DNA of 64,000 nt from the NCBI GenBank assembly GCA_905221605.1, contig CAJNDS010002560.1:1-64000 (forward strand). The letters run 5' to 3'. The stretch's first letter is position 1; each line of letters begins with the position of its first letter. Under the pieces are notes generated by a model, which did no database searches, was not told the origin of the DNA, and saw only the letters and a program-made list of their open reading frames with translations. Below, piece after piece: positions 35,097 to 43,701 of this stretch. The position numbers and the translations under genes were made by a program. The DNA is from Symbiodinium natans. Taxonomy: Eukaryota > Sar > Dinophyceae > Suessiales > Symbiodiniaceae.

Positions 35097-36573
35097 CGAC
35101 TTGGAAGACGTCCCCTGGGAGGTCTGACCTAATCCGGCCCCAACCCACCCAAATTGCAGGAGCTATGCCCTGCCAGAATCAAGGGTGAGATGCTCACCCT
35201 CCGGAATCCCTTTGTCACGGGTGAAGCTTCTCCCCGTCCAATCAGCGACGGTCCTGTGAGTCCGTTCCCAAACTGAGAGTGCCATAGGGCACCACGGAGA
35301 ATCTTGCATAGAATTGGATCATTTAATGATCGCATAAGGATGCAGGTTGTAAGAATGCAAGCAGAAGTGCTCAGTCCCGGCACGTACCCAGATCCATCCG
35401 TCGGAATATTTTCGCAGTTGTTCCGATGGACACCCTGCAGGACAGGCCGCCTCGATGCGGCTTTTGTTCAGCCTGACACCGGTTCGGCCCCTTTGCTCGG
35501 TCTGTGCAGCAGACCGCTGGACCGGGTTTTCGGGCTCAGGTGCTTGTGGGTCTTCCACAGGCCCAACACGGGGTTCTCGCAAACACAGCGCACGAAAGGA
35601 TAACGTTAGAACCGCACCCTGAAGATCCTCACTGGTTGATGAGGGGAGGGAGGGCGCTGAGGTGTGGCAGGAACGGACGAGGATCCTAGTACGCCGACCG
35701 TATGAGGTTTAGGGCATTTCCCTGCATCAGTTTGGGGTTACCCGTGTTTGGCCTGTCGAGGATCTCCTTTGAGATTCCTGCAGGGTGCTGTTGTTTCTCT
35801 CCGGGTGGTGCAAGCCCATCTTGGAGGAAGCCTAGCGGCAGGCGTTGTTGTTAGGGACCAATGCTTGGCTGACGGACAGCCAGAGGCACCAGATTGTGGA
35901 GGTTAAAGGCTGTGGCTCGGTGCCTGAAAGCCTGCCCAACTGAGCTGCCCAAATCAACCAAGCCCTCCCTGCGTGCAAGTGGTATGGGCTCCTTGGAGCC
36001 GCTGAGGTTGAACCAGTTAGTAAGAGCGAGAAAGCTGGTTCCCCTCCCTGGTGAGTAAGTGCGAGAAAGCCAGGTCAGCAAACGGGGCTAACAGGAGCTC
36101 AGTGCTGCTGCGGCATGAGTTCCTGGGGCCTAGGTTAGTAAGGGCGAGAAAGCCTAGGCCTGTGCCGGAGGTTGGCGACTTTGCCAAGCCACTTGCGTTC
36201 AGTTTAGTACAGGCATTGCCCATGTATCGGTTCCAGACCTTCTGCCTTTTCTGAGTGAGCCGGAAGTGGGTGAGTTTCTCCCCTGTACTGGCAGGGCTGA
36301 TAGGGTAGGCAGTACAGACCAGGCAGTTCAACCTGCAGAACATTTTGCCTAGGGCTTTGTACAGTGCCAAACCAGTGAGTAGCCGTAGGCCGCCGAGCTT
36401 CTCGCGGAACTGGTTAGGCCCTTTTTCTTCTCTCGGTGCTCCCTGCACATAGTACGGCCGTGTCAAGCAGGCCAAGGACACCTCGAGAGTCCCTTTTCCG
36501 TGCATAGTTAATGCCTACCGGAACTCCGGTTCCGAAGAGCCTAACCTGGCTAGCGACTCAGGCCGCTTTCGAG
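35097..36573 (+). repeat. XY unit with X deleted (Y1)
   Basis: Only about 25 bases of X (CTTGGAAGACGTCCCC) remain, followed by a complete Y from GTCTGACC at 35122 to CTTTCGAG at 36573. Y1 carries hairpins at 35398-35429, 35498-35516, 36011-36040, 36047-36074 and 36127-36160. No ORF is shared with Y2 in a way that suggests protein coding. Confidence 0.8.
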
Positions 36574-36713
36574 TGATATATGTGACTGGCTCAAGATCTC
36601 GGCTCAACCCCGGTGGGGTGCACAGGTAGCAGAGCGGTAGCTGTGTGAACCAGCCTCGAGTCCCCTAACTGTTTTGGGTACCAGGCCTGTTTATCACAGC
36701 CTTCATTTGAGCC

Positions 36714-37631
36714 ATGTCCAGAGCACCTGTGCAGTCGAGATCCTCACTGCCAGCAAGTGACGGGTTGGAGTCTTCTCACCCAACTTGCGATGCAGAGAGC
36801 CAGAAAGAAGGCACGGCCCGACTGAAGGGCGAAGCAGCCCGGCTTGGGGAACTCTTCCCTTATGCGAGTCCTCTTACAGCCGGCTGTGGAGTTTCTCCAG
36901 CCTTGGAAGACCAGGTAAGATGCTCAAGCAGCCTGGCAAGTGTAGAGCGAACTTGGGCCCCTAGAGCCAATTGTGGTTTCAGCCAAGGCAGGACTTTCCA
37001 CCAGGCACTCTGCTTTCGCTGGCTTCACAAGGGCCGGAAAGAGTGGCTGCTCCTCTCCGAGGACAGCAGCGTGTATTTTGTTCGCACCAGCAAATCCGGC
37101 AAAACAGTCAGAGCCGGACCTTGTGGGCAATGGAGATGCATGGAAGACCCAGCAGAGTTCCACGGGGGAATGGGAGGCGACCCGCCCGTGCAGTGGCTTC
37201 GCCTTTTGAACTTCAATTGCACTGGCTGTGGTAACATTCCAACCCATAACCTCAATTTCGTGCCATGTCCTGGGAAAAGGCAACCTGCGATCTTGCATGG
37301 AGAGGATGGAAGACGCATCGAGCTCCACTGTGCCCTTTGTCTTGAAAACTTCCTGGCGTGCACGTGGAGCTGGCCGAGCTTTGACCAAGCAGTCAGGAGA
37401 CCGGTGTTTCTGGACGACGCCTCCCTGGCTGACTTGTGTCAACTAGGTCACCAAGGAACAGAGCCTGAAGAACCTTCGCTGACGCCGTGGCCTTCTGCAG
37501 CCATCGCACGTGGCTGGACTTTCCTCGAAGAAGGGTGTTATCAGGATCTTGACTTTCCAGAAGAAGCGTGCAGCAGCGATTGGCATGTGTGTGGCTTTGA
37601 AGAATTGGGAGACACCCCCCGGGATGTCTGA
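36714..37631 (+). CDS. X-unit Cys-rich ORF, 305 aa, unknown function
   Basis: Begins at ATG 36714 (MSRAPVQSRSS) and ends at TGA in the first bases of Y. It contains two CxxC pairs, NCTGCGNIP and LHCALCLEN, about 35 residues apart, plus further Cys and Trp residues (FRWLHKGRKEWLLL, CGQWRCMED). The pairs are conserved in the inverted copy at 697-1512, consistent with a zinc-binding fold. A GTAAGA donor-like site occurs at about 36914 within the frame, so a spliced form is possible. I do not recognise the family and cannot exclude a fortuitous frame. Confidence 0.4.
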   Translation: MSRAPVQSRSSLPASDGLESSHPTCDAESQKEGTARLKGEAARLGELFPYASPLTAGCGVSPALEDQVRCSSSLASVERTWAPRANCGFSQGRTFHQALCFRWLHKGRKEWLLLSEDSSVYFVRTSKSGKTVRAGPCGQWRCMEDPAEFHGGMGGDPPVQWLRLLNFNCTGCGNIPTHNLNFVPCPGKRQPAILHGEDGRRIELHCALCLENFLACTWSWPSFDQAVRRPVFLDDASLADLCQLGHQGTEPEEPSLTPWPSAAIARGWTFLEEGCYQDLDFPEEACSSDWHVCGFEELGDTPRDV

Positions 37632-39036
37632 CCTAATACGGCCCCAACCCACCCAAATTGCAGGAGCTTACGCCCTGCCAGAATCAAGGGTGAGACTCTC
37701 CCCTCCGGAATTCCAATGTCATAGAGGAGACTCTCCCTTTTCAAGCAAAGATGTCAAATCAAAGCGAAACTGCTTGCAATGATTGCATAAGGATGCGGGT
37801 TTGAGCGAAAGTAGTTCAGTGCCCAGTCCCGGCACCCCCCCTTTTTTCCATCCAACGGAATAGGTTCGCAGTTGTTCCGTTGGACACCCGGCAGGACTGG
37901 CCGCCAAGATGCGGCCTGTGTTCAGCCTGACACCGGTTCGGCCCCCTTGCTCGGTCTGTCAAGCAGACCGCTGGACCGGGTTTTCGGGCTCAGGTGCTTG
38001 CGGGTACTTACAGGCCCAACACGGGGTTCTCGCATACGCGGCGCACGCACGGAAAACGTCAGAACCGGTCCCTGTTGATCCTCACTGGTTGATGAGGGGA
38101 GGGTGCGCGCTGAGGTGTTGAGGAACGGACGAGGATCCAAGTACACCGGCCGGTTGAGGTCGAGGGCATGATGCCCTGCATCAGTTTGGGGTTACCCGTG
38201 TTTGGCCTTTAAGTATTTCCTTTGTCTGTCCCTGCAGGGTGTGTTGTTTTCTCCTGGTGGTGCAAGCCCAGCCAGGAGGAAGCCTAGCGGCAGGCGTTGT
38301 TTTATTTGTTAGGGACCAAAACCTAGGCTGACGGACAGCCTGAGGCACCAGATTGAGGAGGTTAAAGGCTGTGGCTCGGTGCCCGTAAGCCTGCCCAACT
38401 GAGATGCCCAAATCAACCAAGCCCTCCCTGCGTGCAAGTGGTGTGGGTTCCTCTGGAGCCGCTGAGGTTGAACTAGTGAGTAAGAGCGAGAAAGTTGGTT
38501 CTTCCTCCCTGGTGAGTAAGTGCGAGAAAACCAGGTCAGCATACGGGGCAAACAGGAGCTCAGTGCTGCTGCGGCATGAGTTTCTGGGGCCTAGGTTAGT
38601 AAGTGCGAGAAAGCTTAGGCCTGCTCCGGAGGTTGGCGACTTTTGCCAATCCACTTGTCTGCAGTTTGTACAGGCATTGCCCATGTGTCGGTTCCGGACC
38701 TTCTGCCTTTTCTGAGTGAGCCGAATGTGGGTGAGTTTCTCCCCTGTACAGGCAGGGCTTATAGGGTAGGCAGTACAGACCAGGCAGTTCAACCTGCAGA
38801 ACATTTGCCAAGGGCTTTGTATAGTGCCAAACCAGTGAGTAGCCGTAGGCCGCCGAGCTTCTCGCGGAACTGGTTAAGCCCTCAATGCTTTCTCTCGGTG
38901 TCCCTGCACATAGTTCGGCCGTGTTAAGCAGGCCAAGGACACCTCGAGAGTTTTCCTTTTCTGTGCATAGTTAATACCTTCCGGAACTTCGGTTCCGAAG
39001 AGCCTAACCTGGCTAGCGACGCAGCCCGCTTTCGTG
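37626..39036 (+). repeat. Y unit, second copy (Y2)
   Basis: Aligns with Y1 along its length with many substitutions. Hairpins at 37852-37883 (CCAACGGAA/TTCCGTTGG), 37952-37970, 38471-38500, 38508-38535 and 38588-38621 correspond to those in Y1. Several have different but still complementary stems. Confidence 0.8.
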
Positions 39037-39580
39037 TGATATATGTGACCCTCCTAGTTTCCCAGTTGACACGTGATGTGCACTTGAGTTGTCTGCTATG
39101 AGTGTGAAGCATAGGCACGAGGACATGTCAGGCAGTGCAGATTTCTTTTGGCTTGGTGAGACCTTGTTTTGAGTGGGAAGAACCGTTTTCTGTTCGTTTT
39201 CTCGAAACTCGTTTGTCGGAACTCGTTTCCTGTTTGTGACCTGGTATTTGGTGACCAGAAGTGACTCAAGCCAGTTTAGGTCTGCACAGAGCTCAGCAGA
39301 GCACCTAAGAGGTGCTAGGAACCTACCCACAGTGTTTAGGAGTAGAAGTTCCATGGCTGAGTGTTTTCACCTGAAGTACCTTTGTTTTCCCATGTCTGGC
39401 AGACAGTGTTTGAAGCTGGAGAGCCGTGCTCGCATTGGCTCAAGACGAGCGGAGCTCGAGAAGCTGTGAACAGCGCAGTGAAAAGAGTCCGCACTTCGTG
39501 CTGTGAGGGTTAAGTGTAGTCTTGACCTGAGGTCCCTTAGGCCCCGTAGCTGTGCCACGAGTTTCAACGCAGTTGCGCAA
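39037..39580 (+). mobile_element. copia fragment D: LTR and leader
   Basis: LTR from TGATATATGTGACC (39037) to about 39240, then the leader to about 39580, where similarity to copies B and C stops. The LTR portion is the continuation of copy B's interrupted 3' LTR. The leader after it means that a second element once followed in tandem. TTGGCTCAAG at 39435-39444 is present as in copy B. Confidence 0.8.
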
Positions 39581-40440
39581 GTTCGGAGCTTAGCCGAATC
39601 GCCGTTACTTTTGGCTCTCCGGACCATCCTTATGGGAGCTCAATGGGGTTTGTCTCCGAACCATCCTTATGGGAGATTTCAATGGGGTTTGGGTAGCTCA
39701 GTTTTTTTTTGGAATTTCATTTATTCGAAACCAGAGAAGTGAGACGCTGAACAACATCTTACGACCCCCTCAAATCTTGTTATACATTTTGTTTGTTTTT
39801 GGATTTCGAGACTCTTTTGAAAAGAAGCTCAGGGGGCTCTTTCCACCCCGTTCGCTTCTTCTTTTGTTTTCTGTGTTTACTTGAGTTTCAGAAGCAGAGA
39901 GTTCAGAACAGCAACGTGGCGGAGCCGTGTTTTAGAGATGATTCATATGCTTCCACGCAAGCTTGTCCGGCAGGAGTTGGATTCCTTAAGATAACGCAAT
40001 GTTTAAAGTTGCCAGCCTTCCTTTTTTCAGCCCATTAAGCCCTCTCCCTTCAACTATCTAGCTCCCTTTTAGCCACCCTTTAAGCCCTTCCCGTTTCTGG
40101 CCCACCCCTTTAAGTTCCCCTCTAACCTTTAAGCCCCCTTTCAAAGCCCCCAAAAAAGTTAGATTTTCTTTGCATTGTTTCAAGTTTTGATTTTTGTTTT
40201 AAACTCTGCACAACTTCAATACACTGCCAAACAAAGACTTATCCATGCTTTGCATTTTTGTTTGTGCTTCTTTTTTGTTTTCTGCCTTGTCTGTATTTTT
40301 TTTTTGCGTGTCTGTGTTCTATGTGTGTCTGTGTCTGTTTCTTGTTCGTCTTTTTGTGTGTTTTTGGATGTGTTGTGGGTTTTTACTCCAGTTCAGAGAA
40401 ATCTGGTTCGACCTCAGTTTTAAACCGATTCTGCCACAAG
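39581..40440. other. Non-coding stretch with short repeats
   Basis: Holds a two-fold repeat of CCATCCTTATGGGAG...CAATGGGGTTTG (about 39625-39690), a pyrimidine-rich AAGCCC/CCCTTTAAG tract (40035-40150) and a T-rich tract (40180-40400). No coding sequence is recognised. Confidence 0.5.
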
Positions 40441-40854
40441 CTTCTCTGCACTTGGGAAGAGCTCCATTTGTGTTGGCTACAACACCACATGCACCTCCAA
40501 CAATTAGTGGGAGTTTGCCCAAAAGATGGAAGGCACCTGAGCGATCAAGTTCAAAACACGGCCCAACTTCTTCAAACTTGGACGCGGACCGGGCAATTCG
40601 CAAGTGTGTTTCCAGCACAGACGGCTAAGTGCCGCCTAGATGCGAGAATGGTTGGAAGAACACGGTGCGGAACACACGTACTTGTCTAAAAAAGTTGTTG
40701 GTTGTGCGTTTTTTCGATTAAAATTTTGAGAGTCGGATCGACCATGTGTTTGTGTCTGATCCTTGAAAACTGTTGCACATTATGAAAAGGTAAAAGACGC
40801 CAAATCTAAAACTCTAGAAAAATAGAAGAGAGTTGGTAAAGCTTAAGTTGGTTC

Positions 40855-41409
40855 GAAGCCTGTCCGCTTCCGTACATATGTTGGAGGCCAAGTTGAAAAA
40901 GGGAAGAATTGGAGTGCAAGTGTCTTCTCCAGGAAAGAGGTTTTGGACGGTGCCCGTGTTCTAATTGATGGACGCACAAAAGCTGTAGCAGAAGTGTATG
41001 TGCTTTCTAAGTACCAGATGAAACTCGCTCTGGAAAAGCCAGAAGAGTTGCAGAGTCGTTTGGACTTGTTTATGTCATGTTTACATGAAGACCCTGAGCT
41101 CATGATGCGACAGAGCTTGGGGAACGTGCACACGTGGAGTTTCAAGCGTTATAAATCCTTGTTCTACCGTTACGTGCTGGTGTGTTGCTTGGCCGATGGC
41201 TAAATTTTGGACGAGCATCCGCACTTTATTCATGACACAGCGTCTGAGCACGCTGCTTTTGTAAAAAGCCTTGTGTCCAACTTTAATTTGAATCGGGTCG
41301 CGCATGCGCCGAAGGCCCACAAGCGCGGTCGAGCCAAAAAAACCAAGCAATCCGCTGGCTTCCGTGAGAAGGTGCGGACTCCATCACCTGAGGTGCGCGC
41401 CCTTTCGTA
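40855..41409 (+). pseudogene. MULE-element C-terminal remnant
   Basis: The plus-strand frame VLIDGRTKAVAEVYVLSKYQ...DEHPHFIHD...FREKVRTPSPE aligns with the tail of the MULE gene at 11929-12414 (RIMVDCRTVD...DEHPHFVHS...FRKKMRTPSP) at perhaps 40-45% identity. An in-frame stop interrupts it at 41202-41204. The catalytic core is absent. The 250 bases upstream of about 40690 contain short open frames that I cannot place. Confidence 0.7.
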
Positions 41410-41545
41410 ACTGCATGTGCAGGGCACTTCCAAGAAATTTGGAAACTCTTCGGAAGTCGCCAAGGCAGTTGGTGCAGACTCTCTGGAAAATGCTTTGCGT
41501 CTGCGGGAATCGGTTTTGCAGAATGGCAGGCTGTGCTTGTATGAC

Positions 41546-42450
41546 CGGTTTCAGCAGCGGGGTTTTGGGGGGACTGTGCTTGTATGAGAATTTTCGCACA
41601 GAGAAGCAGCGGGGTTTTGGGGGGACTGTGCTTGTATGAGAATTTTCGCACAGAGAAGCAGCGGGGTTTTGGGGGGACTGTGCTTGTATGAGAATTTTCG
41701 CACAGAGAAGCAGCGGGGTTTTGGGGGGACTGTGCTTGTATGAGAATTTTCGCACAGAGAAGCAGCGGGGTTTTGGGGGGACTGTGCTTGTATGAGAATT
41801 TTCGCACAGAGAAGCAGCGGGGTTTTGGGGGGACTGTGCTTGTATGAGAATTTTCGCACAGAGAAGCAGCGGGGTTTTGGGGGGACTGTGCTTGTATGAG
41901 AATTTTCGCACAGAGAAGCAGCGGGGTTTTGGGGGGACTGTGCTTGTATGAGAATTTTCGCACAGAGAAGCAGCGGGGTTTTGGGGGGACTGTGCTTGTA
42001 TGAGAATTTTCGCACAGAGAAGCAGCGGGGTTTTGGGGGGACTGTGCTTGTATGAGAATTTTCGCACAGAGAAGCAGCGGGGTTTTGGGGGGACTGTGCT
42101 TGTATGAGAATTTTCGCACAGAGAAGCAGCGGGGTTTTGGGGGGACTGTGCTTGTACGAGAATTTTCGCACAGAGAAGCAGCGGGGTTTTGGGGGGACTG
42201 TGCTTGCATGAGAATTTTCGCACAGAGAAGCAGCGGGGTTTTGGGGGGACTGTGCTTGTATGAGAATTTTCGCACAGAGAAGCAGCGGGGTTTTGGGGGG
42301 GACTGTGCTTGTGTGAGAATTTTCGCACAGAGAAGCAGCGGGGTTTTGGGGGGACTGTGCTTGTATGAGAATTTTCGCACAGAGAAGCAGAGGGGTTTTG
42401 GGGGGACTGTGCTTGTATGAGAATTTTCGCACAGAGAAGCAGCGGGGTTT
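41546..42450 (+). repeat. 52-bp minisatellite, right array (about 17 regular units)
   Basis: About 17 nearly identical 52-bp units on the plus strand, each with GAATTTTCGCACAGAGAAGC, GGGGTTTTGGGGGG and GACTGTGCTTGTATGAG. Single-base variants occur near 42157, 42208, 42297 and 42391. It starts within 140 bases after the MULE remnant and is oriented like it, as the left array is oriented like its MULE. Long minus-strand frames across it are a by-product of the stop-free unit. Confidence 0.95.
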
Positions 42451-42619
42451 GCGCGTCTGTGCTTGTATCACGATTTGCAGAGATAGGCAAGGGGGTTGGG
42501 CACTGTGCTTGTAGGACAGGTGTGGAAATCTGCAGTGGGTTGGTTGGGACTGGACATTGAAAACCTGTGAACTGTAAAATGCCAGGCCCGATTGGGCAGT
42601 ATTTAAGTGCAGGCGGGCA

Positions 42620-42690
42620 CGCTTGCCTGCACACGGCAAGCGGTGCCGCAGTAACCAGGCTCGGGAACGCTTGCCTGCACACGGCAAGCG
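42620..42690. repeat. Two perfect CGCTTGCC...GGCAAGCG hairpins
   Basis: Identical 8-bp stems with the 7-base loop TGCACAC at 42620-42642 and 42668-42690. Imperfect relatives are at 10520-10590 next to the copia A break. This could be a small palindromic repeat family. Confidence 0.8.
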
Positions 42691-42751
42691 TTGCCAACGC
42701 CGCAAGCGAGCGTCATTCCTCTTCCGTGTAGGATCAGTGCTAGACAAGGCG

Positions 42752-43210
42752 GGAGGACCCATTCCTAAACAAGAAATGGATGAGGCGCTGCTCCTTTCTT
42801 CGGATCAGCCGGTGTTTGCTAAAGGCTGCGTCTGTCACACAGACGGCGCAAAAGCCACCGCAATTTGGCTGCTCCTTTGTACGACGGCTCATTCCTGGCA
42901 TGCGAACACTTGAAACTAGAACACACCAGCGAAAAACATAAACCTCCGCACCCAGAGTTTACAAAACGGCTTGTCGGGTGTGGCAAGGTGACGAGTTCCA
43001 AAACGACATTCGCTGGGGGGGCACACAGAAGCTCGACGGCTTTTTTGCAGGGTTTCGTCGCGGCGTCGGCAAAAAATCGCTCAACACGGCGGCAGATTCC
43101 CTTCAAGCCGCTGCGCGCGTGGAAGTTTGTTCCAGTTTAAGTGCTGGTTTCACGGACACGACCCTTGCTCATTTTTGGTACAATGCGGCAAGTGGAGCGA
43201 GAAGCTGATG
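42752..43210 (+). pseudogene. ISXO2-like (IS1595/Merlin type) DDE transposase remnant
   Basis: The first part reads CVCHTDGAKATA (DDE-type Asp with the DGAKA signature). After frame changes it continues with HPEFTKRLV and then GGTQKLDGFFAGFRRGVGKK, SLNTA and FWYN, which follow the order of the ISXO2-like domain. At least two frameshifts and several stops separate the pieces, so it is a decayed copy. The family call rests on motif recognition and not on a database search. Intact members would move a DNA transposon by cut and paste. Confidence 0.6.
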
Positions 43211-43500
43211 GTGCTCTCACGTGGGCTTCACTTGAGAACTTTAAACTCACTTCCCGTGAGCCCGCAAATGTACAGTGCCACGAAGATGCTGGCAGTGTGA
43301 GTGCACGGAGTGAGTTGTTTTTCGATGACGATTAGAAACAAATGGAACCAAAGCCCGCCTGCTTGCACCAAAAAAGGAAGACTGGCTGTGTGGGTTTGGG
43401 TTTGTTTCGGCAGAGTTGCTTGTCCAGGTCAAGGCGGGTTGATAGCTTGAGAGGTTGCTGCCTTCGGGTTGATCGTCGAAAGGGTCAGGACTTCAGCTGC
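43211..43500. other. Spacer, nothing recognised
   Basis: Mixed-composition sequence between the transposase remnant and a short repeat cluster. No gene, RNA or repeat is recognised. Confidence 0.4.
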
Positions 43501-43701
43501 CAGGCACCGTCTTTATTAGACGCGGCCTTTGAAGCGGCAGGTTGCCAGGCATCGTCTTTACTAGATGCGGCCTCTGGAGCGGCGGGCGCTTGGGCAGTCT
43601 TGGGGACGTGCTTGTGCTTGTGGAATAGGTCTCAAGACTCCGAGTGTGGTTGGTTGCTTTCCGGGCACGTCTTTATTGCACGCGGCTGTTGGAGCGGCCG
43701 G
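43501..43701. repeat. Three-copy 40-45 bp repeat (CGTCTTTATTAGACGCGGCC)
   Basis: Units at about 43501-43545, 43546-43590 and 43664-43701 share CACCGTCTTTATTAGACGCGG and a GGAGCGGC tail; the third unit is offset by 75 bases of other sequence. Inverted GCCGCTCCA elements follow at about 43750-43815, so the tail can pair with later sequence. Confidence 0.7.

Larger units (their letters stand above)
36574..39036 (+). mobile_element. Complete XY unit (unclassified, 13-bp flanking repeat)
   Basis: A 2.45-kb unit between two exact copies of TGATATATGTGAC (36574-36586 and 39037-39049). X (36587-37625) begins TGGCTCAAG and carries the Cys-rich ORF; Y (37626-39036) is non-coding and hairpin-rich. A 13-bp target duplication with a spliced-leader-like first base run would fit retroposition of a trans-spliced transcript into the copia LTR. 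However, there is no poly-A tail and no RT of its own. The neighbouring Y1 and the inverted left copy show that it exists in tandem and inverted forms. Confidence 0.55.

Noticed and set aside
36600-36670. tRNA gene or tRNA-derived SINE head (AGCAGAGCGGTAGC ... CTCGAGTCCCC)
   Set aside because: A-box-like and B-box-like sequences are present but only about 25 bases apart, and no cloverleaf forms.
41546-42450. CRISPR-like regular repeats
   Set aside because: The units are contiguous 52-bp tandem repeats with no variable spacers and no cas genes. This is a minisatellite.
41283-42762. Long minus-strand open frames of 365-437 codons with a repeating Pro/Cys/Ser peptide
   Set aside because: All three minus frames are open because the 52-bp unit has no stop in any of them. 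The frames are a by-product of the tandem repeat, not evidence of a protein.
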